Part shown: positions 1 through 11,700 of the stretch, piece by piece
Position numbering within the stretch: position 1 is the first letter of the stretch
How the letters are laid out: each line of letters begins with the position of its first letter
Source of the DNA: Isoetes engelmannii
Lineage: Eukaryota > Streptophyta > Lycopodiopsida > Isoetales > Isoetaceae
Direction: 5' to 3'
Assembly: GCA_011763485.2 (NCBI GenBank)
Contig: JAANSK020257051.1
Location: 1-34,095 of the forward strand
DNA: 34,095 nt
Made by a program: the position numbers and the translations under genes
Notes under the pieces: generated by a model
What the model saw: only the letters and a program-made list of their open reading frames with translations
Told to the model about the DNA's origin: nothing
The model's database searches: none

Positions 1-533
1 CACATTGCCACGTTCCATTGATAAACCTAATGATCCCCTCTTCCACGCCATAACAAACAAACAAATTAGGCAAATACATCTTTTGGTATTTATATATTCA
101 TACCTACAGAATATGCTTTAGCTAAAGCCCGATAACTTTACATGCCAAACAAATTGCAATTGAGTTCATTGCAACTTAATAACCTTCATAGGAACTACTT
201 CATATGCAAAACAAGTTGCACATGGGTTCACTACAATATAATAACCTACACAGGAATCATTGAATAAAAACATGTATGATACAAAGTCCTATTTGACCAT
301 TGAATGGTAAAAAATATTGCCCAAATACCATATAGGGCTTTGTAAAAGCCACTTTTATAGTATGCTAAACATGCAATTATCACTTAAAAATCTATACCCC
401 TTTGCAATCTAGGCAATGCTCTCCCATACCTAACTACCACCAATGTAGTTGCCATGTGAAAAATATATGTAACTTCTTTTCTACATGTATTGTAAGTGTG
501 TCTACATCATTGCGTAGAATACACCCGTACTTA

Positions 534-566
534 TGCCCGGCAATGCCGGGCACCACCCATTACTAG
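534..566 (+). mobile_element. Helitron 3' terminus (hairpin plus CTAG end)
   Basis: An 8-bp perfect stem, TGCCCGGC (534-541) and GCCGGGCA (545-552), closes on a 3-nt loop AAT. It is followed by 10 nt and then CTAG (563-566), with a T at 567. A short GC-rich hairpin about 10-12 nt before a terminal CTRR, inserted in front of T, is the known signature of a Helitron 3' end. The element body would lie to the left (1-533 or beyond the window), is AT-rich, and shows no Rep/helicase reading frame, so it is probably a non-autonomous copy. I could not place its 5' TC end. Confidence 0.72.
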
Positions 567-2773
567 TTTCCTATATTGCATTCTTATACCTTGAGGTTGG
601 AGGAAATGAAGTGTTACAGATATTTTGGGGCCATGTTGCGCATGCTAGACCCTATGGGACGTCCATGGTTGTGGAGTAGCGTCGATCTTACCATTGGGTG
701 GTCTAGGATGTGATCGGCATGAGTAGATGATTTATATCTATCAAGTGTGGATAGAGAATTTATGAAGGCAATATTTCATATGCTTATGTGGCAATTAAAT
801 CAAGGTTGATGAGTCCAAGAATGGACCTGAAACCATTGGGTTTATATGGGTTGACATGGCAACCATGATTGGTTAGGTCAATCTAAAGGTAAATATACCA
901 AGGAATGCAAAGTATAACTTTTTCTTTTCTTGCAAAGGTAAAGGTTTTTGCTTTGAGGTTGCATTATGAGATACAGTGGATGAACTGGATTTGCTTTTTG
1001 TTGTTGTTGTTGTTGCAACTTTTGCATTGCAAGGTGGTCTAGTAAAGTTGTGTTTGCAAATGTGGATCTCATGTCTTGTTCCAAGTGATGAACATTTATG
1101 AGCTAAGGATGGTGCTTCTTGGTATTGCTTTAACATTGTTTTCCTTTCAATTCTTTTGACCTTGATGACAAGGTCATAGGAGGAGGGGATGAAACTGTTA
1201 CAGTTTATGAAAGCTGGAAAATTGTACAGTTAAAAGTGCAAGTCGCTCTTGCATGGGACTGGAAGTTGGCCTTGAAAGTGCCACTTGATGGCCTGGGAAT
1301 GTTTCGAGGGCCTATAACTACCTGGGAGTAGTATTTGGTTAACTTATAATGGCACAAGTTCCGTATGTAAACTTGGCAAATAAAATATAAATGTTAAAGT
1401 TGCATTTATTTAGCTAAACCTTTGAGGGAGGGAGGGGGGGGGGGGAGGGATCCCGAGTGGCGTGACCCCGTTGGTTGAGCTAATTTAAAGGGATATTTTT
1501 TCTATCATCAGTCGCGGACGGACCTGTTGCTGCCAGATCTACGATATAAGCCATGAAAAAGGCCTTAGCCTTTTTCCATGCTATTTTGAGCATCCCTGCC
1601 AGTTTATAAGGATTTGGAGCGCTTTAGAAAAGCACCAACGATTTGTGGAGCGTTATGAGCATTGGATTTCTGCCATAATCTCTTGTATCAGAGTTGTTTA
1701 TCTCTGATTTATTCTTAATAGCTGTTTGGGGTCAGATTCTTATTGAGAATACTTTCCGATCTTCCTTGTGAGTTTGGAGACTTCATATTGATTTGTGTTA
1801 TGCTCGTTCTTGGAGCATACTACAATAGCAATATTAGTTTATTAAATAGAATTAAATGAAGCTGGGCTTTATACTAATCCTGAGGATTAGTAACGGTTGT
1901 GCGTGGGGAGTTCTGGGAACTTATGGTTGAGGGGAACTCGGGGAGTTCATGTAAGCATAACTGTAACGCAGTCCAAAAAAATATGTTCTGCTACATATGC
2001 ATGTTCAGATATTCCAAGAATAAACATCACTATTAGAATTTCATCAATTTTTACACATCACTTCAACTTAACTTATAGACAAGGTCGGAACAATTACGCC
2101 CTCCCATCCAATATATTTCAATGTGTGGAACTAATCCATTTCAAGAATCCAACCAACAACTTGTTTGTTGCATTCCATGCGATTTACCTTCCATTTCAAT
2201 GATCTACCTTGCATTCCAAGCGATCTACTTCACATTCTGGTGGATTTACCTCGTAGAATTGCTCCTTGTCTCCATGTTGCAAGAATGTCCACATTGATGC
2301 CGTGTCAGCATTGCTTACGTGCTAGAATGTTCGGTGAACAGACATTCTTATACAAAATGTTTCGTAAAAAGCCACCGCGATAACTTTCTTGTATAAATCC
2401 CTTGTATAACTTTCTTGTATGCTACAAATTCATCTAGCACGTACAATCAACTAAATAAGTTAAATCGACACACTTATTTAAATCGACACACTAGAACATG
2501 AAAGTCATACATCATCCGATTCCACAGGCAATTCTTGGATCCCGTGATCAACCAACAGATTGAGAGCATAATCATATCGTGCTTTGTTGAGCACCAACGC
2601 GAAGCTGTTAGAATTAGCTGGGCTGTTGCTACTGATTAGCCACTTTTGCCGCATAAGCAGCTAATAAAGCTTCGGAAAAAACCCTGTTAATGCGCTCAGC
2701 TTGGCAGGTGGTATTGGCTATGGCTGTATAGCTTTTTCTGTTGAATCGTCCTATCGTACCTACGACGGAAATA
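567..2773. other. Non-coding region upstream of the importin gene
   Basis: No convincing coding frame is present. Visible items are a GTT microsatellite (about 999-1016), a G-rich purine run (1424-1449), a 12/13-bp hairpin around GGC-CTTA-GCC (1552-1580), and a short tandem repeat of TTAAATCGACACACT (around 2460-2492). The promoter and 5' UTR of the importin must lie near the right-hand end, but I see no TATA box or transcription start that I would defend. Confidence 0.5.
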
Positions 2774-5700
2774 ATGGCTTTATCTTCTACGGATGTTCCT
2801 ATAGTGTATTCTTTGCTTCACAATGCATTAAGCCAAGATGAACTTGTCCGCAAACCAGCAGAAGCTGCTCTCAGTAGCTGTGAAAACCGGCCTGGATTTT
2901 GTTCATGTCTTCTAGTATGTCCTGAATCTTTTCAGAATTGACTTTTTTTTTTCTCTTGCTCACAAGGTCATTCATCTTATCGGATACATTGCAGGAAATT
3001 ATTGCTGCTAGGGATCTGGAAGAGAGGACTAGTGCTAGATGGCTTTCATCTGTTTACCTTAAGAACAGTATTAACAAATACTGGAGAACACGCCGGGATT
3101 CTTTGTATGTCAAATATCTTTTTGTTATTGTATTTACCCTCAGAATTTGGTGATCCAACCAAATGAAATTATGAGCTAATACTTCCATGAATCTGATGGA
3201 AATTTAATGTGGAAAACAGCAAGTAATTAATTGATTTTCTGGACACTCATGTGTAGAGGATCTCATGCTTCAGTAAATAATATTGCTGAATGTTAGAACT
3301 AGATTGAGTACCCAGAAAAGGGAATACTCATGCTGATTCAGCGATCTGATCAAATGCATGCATCTATTTAAAAGTGCTTCATTCGTTCCAAGTTCGTTCG
3401 TTCATTCGTAGATGTTTTCAAGCCTGAGCATGTTCCATGAGCATTCAGGTTGTATTAAACATGTTCGCAATAGATGATAATTTTCAGCTCCTATATGATC
3501 AAACAATAAGCAAGTGAGGCGTTTACAGATTTGATCAAACGGCATATGCGCAAAACAACAGAAACTGCAATTGCTTTAACTGCATACGTGCAAAACAACA
3601 TGCAGAAACTCTTTGTTATAAAAGCTGAAAAAAAGCAATAGCAACACAGCATTTGGCAAACTATATTAATAACTGTTTTGTTTTGGCTTTTACTTGTCCT
3701 TTTAGAGCTACTAGATGAAACACATCCTACGTTTCTTATATGCTGCTGTGATGGTGGGGAACTGATAACATTTTGTTGAGATAAATAAAGATATGCTGAA
3801 CTTCTAGAGAAACTGGTGCAAAGTTCCTAGCTGTTTTAATTACATCTTTTACTAGAATTGTAAGTTTGCAATTGCACATACACCACGTGACTGGGATGTT
3901 CCCTACTTTTTCAGAGGTCTCAGTGAAGCAGAAAAATTGCACTTGCGTGGGAAATTGCTGGAGTTGATAAGGGAGGAAAATAATCAGGTAATACAAAGGA
4001 TGTGACATTTCCATTGTTTCCATAAACAACTTGCTGGTCCATTTCATCACCACTGCTAGTGTCACCTACTTTATATACTACTTTTGTTGATGAAAAGAAC
4101 GCAGGAGATAGAAAAGTGATGGCCCATCTATGATGCTGACGGACATCACTTTTTCATCTTTGTCTTCATCTCTGTGAAGAATAATTTCTGCTGTGTGTTT
4201 TCATTTTTGTGGAGTTTGAACAAAAATTTCATCAACTGTATCATGCAGTTCATTTGACTAATGTTGTTTATCATGCTATATGTCTAGGTGGCAATACAAC
4301 TTGCAACAATTATATCAAAGATAGCTCGTTTTGATTATCCCCGAGAATGGTATTTTCTTGGCCGCGTTAAAACAATGGGCAGTGTGAAGCTTGATTTTTT
4401 GTGCCACTTTAAAACAATGGAAGTTTGAAGCTTGAGTTTTTGCTTGCAGGCATGATCTATTTCCGAACTTGCTACAAAAGGCTCAATCTTCTGATATACT
4501 TATTAATCAAAGAGTTTTCATGGTTTTTAATCAAGTTTTGAAAGAGCTTTCAACCAAAAGGCTAGCAGCCGATCAACACAACTTTGCTCAAGTAGCCGCT
4601 GCTTTGGCTTATTCTAATTCGCTTTTCAGATGTTTGGCTGCTAACACCTGGTTTGCCACTTATAGATCACATCTCAGCTTTTTGAATATACCTGGCATCA
4701 ATGGTGTCGCGATACACAGAGAATTCTTCTTGATTTCTCAACGGCAATGGCAAATCCAAGATCTGACGTGCTCTCAGGCTCCCAAGAACAAGCTTTATCC
4801 TGTGAACGTTGGCTACTTTGCTTGAAAACAATACAGAGGATGATTCTTTTTGGTTTTCAGAGTGATGCAAAATCCATTCAAGTACGTCCTTTTTCATTCT
4901 TTAGGTTTCATATAAACTTCTCATTGTTGGAGCATCAAACAACAATGTTGGAACGTTACTCATCATTGGCATGCTTTATCATTCTAGATGTTTCAGATAC
5001 ATGCCTACATTGACATGTAGATGCACATTTTTAGGTGGCATTGTTTTTATTGACATTTTCTTTTTACTTGAGACTTTTTGTTTGGTTGGCATCCCGTGTT
5101 TATTTGTCATCTCAATCCTTGGATCAATTTAGATCAATTGTGATCAGCCCAAAGTTGTCTAATCCATGGTACTGAAGGCTAGTATCATTAAAGTAAACTA
5201 AAGTCTTAATGGTCAATGGTTAGATGATTGACATGCATCATTGTACGGTATAAATTAAGAACCTTCTTAATTTTAAAGCATGAATTTGGTTTGGCAATAC
5301 TTTCATGGAATTTCTATAATTTCTAATTATTTTTTGGCTAAAGTTCAAAGAAAATGGTAGCAAAAAATTAGCCAAACCTATAAGAATTCTGGAATTTTAT
5401 TGAGACTTTTGTAAAAATTAAGCTAAAACTACTGGAATTTGGCTATAAGTAAGAAAATTACCTTGGATAACTGTAAATATGTTGGCGAATCTTTCAGACC
5501 ATTTGGAGAGTCTCATTTATATCTGGCTAAATTCTTTTATTTTTTGAGATTTTTATCCTATTAAAAATCGCCAAAAGCCTAATGGTGTTTTAGCCAAATG
5601 GCGAAGAATAGCCACTAATTTGTATCATGATCATTGTATACGTTAGGTTGCAGACCTGCTGTAGAATTACGGGTTCTTTAAATGTGTCAGAGACTCTCTA

Positions 5701-8700
5701 GGCAAATTAGGAGTGCAAATTACATCATTTGAAGGTTTGCTGGGTCGATCCGAGATCCGAGTTGGTCTACATGTCATTATGCATGGCATGTTACTGGTGA
5801 TGAGTGCTATGAAGAAGTCCAGTCCAATTTGACGATCTTGTAATTTTTTGAACAGTCCTGTTTTGAATGAGCAACTCTTGACCACATGTTTAGTATCCTG
5901 AAAGAAGTCTTGGGTCTTGCTGTTCCAAGAAAAGTTTAGAAGATCAAAGGAGGAGGTTTTTTTATTAGAAGTGAGCAGTGCAGGTGATAGATGAAAATCC
6001 CTTCAGGAGGATGCGAAGCTTACAAATTTAAGTTTTTATTGGAACTGTTTATTGGAAGTGAATGACATGACAGTCTAAGCGAAGTAATCAGGCTTTAATA
6101 TTTCTTGGTTTCTGAATCTCCAATGCAATTTTTACAGGAAGTCACTCCTGTTACACAAGTCTGTCCTGCAGCTCTACAAACAATTCAGTCATTCTTGCAA
6201 TACAGTAAGCTTTGATATTTATCTCCTCCGTCTATTTTTGTTACCTTCAATCCACTTGTATAACATGTGAATTTTATGTGGTTTCTTAAGGGAACGTGTT
6301 ACAAAAATTTCAACCCTTCATTGAGAAAGGATGTTTGAAGCTGATGAAGATGTTGGTGATGATTCAAACAACTCATCCTTTTTCTTTCAGCAGCAAGAAT
6401 GTCTTTCCTCTTGTCTTGGATTTTGTCTGGATACAATTGACAGAGCAAAATTGGGAAGGCGGACTATTTGAACACCTCTTAATACAATGCATGCTTTTCA
6501 TACAAAATGTTTTACAATGCGTGTCCTATAAAGCCACTAAACTAGGCAGAGCCCTTGATGAACCATTGTTGACAAAAGACGAGGAGAAAGCAACCTTGTC
6601 AAGTCAAGCTGAAGCAACTTTGCACTCTATTTTGGATGAAAAACGGGTTGTCCTGCTTTGTGAAGCTTTAGTTAAAAGGTTAGTCCAATTATATTCATTT
6701 TCTAATTTCGGGGCTAATTTCCCATTTTGAGTTGTTAATGGCGCTTAGAACGATAAAACATTCAATCAGAGACAAATGTCCCAATTGTCCTCTTTTTAAG
6801 ATGGCAGAGTAGATTTGATGAAGGGTATGATCTGAGATTCTCTTTAATCGTTGTTCTACGCTCTTAGAGAACCTGGAAGTTTAGTAAAAGCCAATGTACA
6901 TGCAAGGTCTGCCCTAGTCCTCGAGTCTTTGTAGCCCATAAACATACCCATCAAAGATACTATGGAATAGGTGCTACATCTAAGGTCGTTATATTTTCGT
7001 CTTGGGCTTGAGTGGTTGACTCCAATACCTTTTTTCTTTTCTCTCACTAGACTTGCATTTCAGGTACTTTGTGTATACGGCTAAGGATTTAGAGGATTGG
7101 GCACATGATCCAGAAGGCTTTTATCATGAACAGGATTTGGTCCAGTGGAGGGAAAGGCTACGTCCTTGTGCAGAATCACTATTCATCGTCTTATTTGAGA
7201 ACTATCGCGAGGTACTGTCAATCCTTTCATTCATGCTGGATGCATGTACTAAAGTGATTATTAGATATTCTAATCAGCTCTTGAATGTATTCCTTTGCTG
7301 TCTATTCCATCCATACTTTTTTTCTGTAAATAACATCAGCATTTAATTCTTATAGGTTTTAGCTCCAATCAAGATCCAGATTTTGAATTCAGCATTGCAG
7401 AACTGCCCGCCTCCAGCACCTGATGCACGGGTTGAAATAACATCGTCCTTATTATTAAAGGAAGCAGTGTACAATGCTGTTGGGATAGCGAATTATGACC
7501 TTTATGATTATATCGACTTCAATTCCTGGTAAATGCTCCTCTTTCTTGCTGCCTTTTGTGTGGTATCTAGGTCAGTATGTTTGGTTTCTCTAGAGAAAAT
7601 AACATGCTGCAATATATATATCCTGAATGGAGATCTACCAAGTTTGAGCTAAATGAACTCTTTTTTGAACAATCGATAATATGCTTGCTAAGAAAGAGCC
7701 ATCCCACCCATATAGCGCCTAAAGTCATTATGATTTGGGTGAACTTTTATATATGTTGGCTCCCAGGACTAGGCAGAGCAAATCTTCCTTAGCCATTCTC
7801 TAAGTTTCAGAAATAACAACTATGACCTTGCTTTTTGTTACATCTATAAAATCACCATATTCCTTCCACAACTTCAAGATCCTATTTAGGGTGCCTGTTG
7901 TGGATCATAACTCGGCCATCATGATAATTGCCTATTTATTATCCTTCCTTGCTTTGGCAACTTTCTCCAAACATTTTCTCTTCGCATTACTCTTTACCAT
8001 GAAGATACTTAGGAACTTCTGCAAGTTCTTTTCTTTTTTAGCTGCTTCTTTCTGAAAGTGGACGATCCACTGTTCACTTTCCGAAACCTGTCAATGTCAT
8101 GGTTCTGGATGTTCAAATTGTGTTTGAAATTGTTGCTTCAAAAAGATAGGCTAGATCAGTCGGCCCCATAATACAAAGATTGAGATCCTTTTGAGCTTGG
8201 TGAATAAGGAGCTTCCGCTCCTATAGAGCGCGCAGTTGGTGATTGGGCAGTGTCTCAATTGGGCCCAAAGAAGCTGCGGACATTGGAGGCAGCAGGGAGT
8301 TAAGTCTCAGTCGAGAGAACACAAGATAATCTAGGAAGTAAAACAATCAATTCAATGTAGTAAACATAGCTGGCAAATGTTCCGCACGTCATCTCTGACA
8401 CATGAGTAAAGTTTTGTTTCAGTTATATAATCTGGGGGACCTTTGTTTACACATCCCCCACCCCCTACGTGTGCAAAGATCCAAACCATACAATCCAATC
8501 GTGGAGGGCGCAGATCTTTGCCATGTCCCGGGGGGAGGGGGGGCGCTGTGGAATGAAGACTAGCCTATATTCTAACACTCCTCTTGAAGTGGAAACTAGA
8601 TGGCTACCCCTCTTCGTTTTATTTTCATTGCTGCTGAAACCATGAGGAAGTTATGGTTACGATTTAGGTCCTAGCCCTATTTTTTCTTGATGAATCAATC

Positions 8701-11700
8701 CTGTGTATCTATGTTTTTTTTGGTACAATGATATTATTTGCCTCTGGTCAAATCTGTCAACCCTGAGTTATCACAGGTTCATTGACCAGATTCCTGGAAT
8801 TAGGGATCCTGAAGATGATGATTAGCCACACATGCCTTAATTTCCTGCATACACAACACTTTTGCTTCTGTTGTCGCTGGTCGTGGATTGCTTCTTAAAG
8901 GCTCAAGCTCAAATCAAATGGTTTGTGTACATACCTTCCTGTGACTTCGTTCAACCCAAGTTCTTACCTGCAAAATCAGCATCTGTATACAATTGCAAGT
9001 GAGAATGCTGGTTCTGCTAGTATAATATCTAATTGCTAATGAGCATTCTTGGGGATGCTGCATAAGCCTGCTAACTTGATCTACAAGAACTGGAATATTG
9101 ATAATGGTAAGATAGATAAATCTGTACTACGAGGGCCTATGGTTGAATTGGTTAAAACGCACCCAACTCAACGGTGTAGGTTTGAGTCCTACTAAGCCCC
9201 GGTATTCAAGATGACAACAAGATAGGAGCGGTTGGAACACGAGCAATAATGGTGGCAAAATACGAGAAGAAAGAGGAACATGAGCCAGAGCATAATGTGA
9301 ACAGTTGTGCAGCCTGGAAGCCAAAGTATACCTGGACATCTCAGGAATTACTCATGTGTTACGTATGAAGATCAATAACCAAGTGAAGAACACCCCTTCT
9401 ACCTGTCTAATAATGTTGAGTTTATGCCACTCCAACTTATCTTTGTCGAATTGGGGAAGACCAAAAAACATCTTTCATGTTATAATAGTAGCGATATGTC
9501 TACAACCAGAATCTTGTCCCCTCATTTATCACAAATCAGTTCTCTAATGATAAAAAATTCACCAATGGTGAATGTGGATGTTCTCAAGCTCAAGAAAAAG
9601 GCCATGTGACACTGACTAAATCAAATCATCTAATTTGTACATCTTCCATGCGAGCATTGTCATGGCTAGCTTATGATGGCATTTGCAATACTGTATATAG
9701 ACTATTCAGACCAGCTTCCATAAGATGATACTGCAACCTCATGCACTCAAGGAACTCGTCTTTTTCCTAGCCGCTATGAGGTAATGTCTGTCTTATTTCC
9801 TCTTATAAAAGACTGTTTGTCTTTTCTTTGTTCATCCAAAAATTTCATGAGTACCCTTGGACCAGGTAAAGTGCATGACGTCCGTTTATTGTTATCTCTC
9901 CAATGAGAACAATAGTGATTTGCATTTGTGTAGGGCTATTTTTCTATCCACTCCTCTTCTCATCATGTTTCTTCAACAGATTTCCCCTATGAACAGTCAT
10001 TGATTGATGGAGGAATACAACTATATATTTCTGATCCTCGAATCTGATGAGTTTTGGGAAAAGGGTAGGTTCCTAAAAGAGACAGTGGAACCTGCCTCGT
10101 ATTTCATAGTATAGTGGGCATGTGAAAATAACGTATGGAGCGCTTGATCTTAGGTCTAGTTGCACGACCAGCTCAATCTCAAGCTGATGGGGATGAGACC
10201 CTGAGCTGATCAATTGCCTGTCTCACTTTGTGCATTAGGTGAATATTCAACCCTGGGCGCTGAATGAAACCATTATCATTGATGTCAAGACAGTAATCTT
10301 TATAGAATTGCCGCTCTCTTATCATTCTACTGTTTGTAGTTAATTCAAATTTTCACCAAATTTTGTGACAATGGGAGTTCTGTGGACCATGCAGGTACAG
10401 TGGAGTGCTTTCTCAGGAGCTAAAAAATGAGCATCCCAACAATCGAATATTACGGAGGAGAATTGCTTGGCTAATGGGTCAGTGGGTCAATAAGGTATTG
10501 AATCATCATAGCTAGACTCTCATTGTAGGAAAGGTGGAGCCAGGAACAAGAATTAAGCTTGTTATCCACGGAGTGGTCTATATAAGCCGATTACTGTAGA
10601 GGAGTAAAACAATTCCGCCTCTAAAGGTTTTCGGGGGCAAAACCTTGATACGAATAAGTCATCTGAGAAATGTAGTTGTGCTTGTTGCTTCAAGGCCCTT
10701 CAAAACATATGATACTATTATAGTCATAGTCACACATACTTAAAAGGGCATGTAATGGCTGATTTGGGATAAGCAATTTAGCATACTCTCTCATAGCTGC
10801 AAATGTCATGCAGTTCTGAAGTTTCTTTGTAGGCCACCCATCTGGCAACATTCCCATAGCTCATATGCCTGATTCTCCTGGACATACGAATGGAATTCAA
10901 AGACCAATGGCTTTAATTGTCATAAGTAAGGATTCTATTGCATGAGAATGAAGCTAAAAGGAAATAATTTTAGAAGAAAAAAAGTGGAAAAGAATAAAAC
11001 GTTTAAATGAAGTTTTCTTCAACATAGCATCGTTTCCTAGCATCTTGCTGAAGTATTTTCCTTGAAGCTATCACAAGGAAGATAAAACAAGTCTGGTTCC
11101 AGTCTTAGAATTTGACAAGACAAATGGGAAGCCTAAACACTTTGGAGCCAATGGAATGGAGCACATTAAGGGCATGAACCAGCAGTAAGTACTCTGGCTG
11201 AGGATGGTTTAACATGCATGACTTGGTGTACATTGAAGGGCAGGTTGTGTCAGTGTTGACATATTAGCGGTGTAAAGTATAAGCCATATTTGTGCAGCCA
11301 TCAACTAGGATCACTGATGTGGCAATTACTTCGCATACAGATGTTACTTAGCATATGTAGAATTTAATTTTCTATGGACATTTGTCCTATAAGGCATGTA
11401 CTCTACTTCTTGTTTAGTAATTTAGTTCCTCTTACGATCTTGTTTTTCACCTATTACTTGCTGTCTGGAAAGTTTGATTCTGTCATGATATCAGAACCCG
11501 GGGACAGCAAAGCCAGATTTGATGCCTGACGTCGAGTTTGCAGTATTAGATGTGCTTAATTTGATGCCTGGCAATTGGAACTTCTTCCTGACCGAGAAAA
11601 TCATGCATCCTGAAAGGTCTATTTAAAGGAGCATGAGGATATCATGAGCTAGATGAAGTCCTGGATCCCAATTCCACTATCAAGAATGAAACAGGAGGGA

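Noticed and set aside
9133-9199. Working tRNA gene
   Set aside because: The anticodon arm is too short and irregular for a functional tRNA, so it is kept only as a tRNA-like relic.
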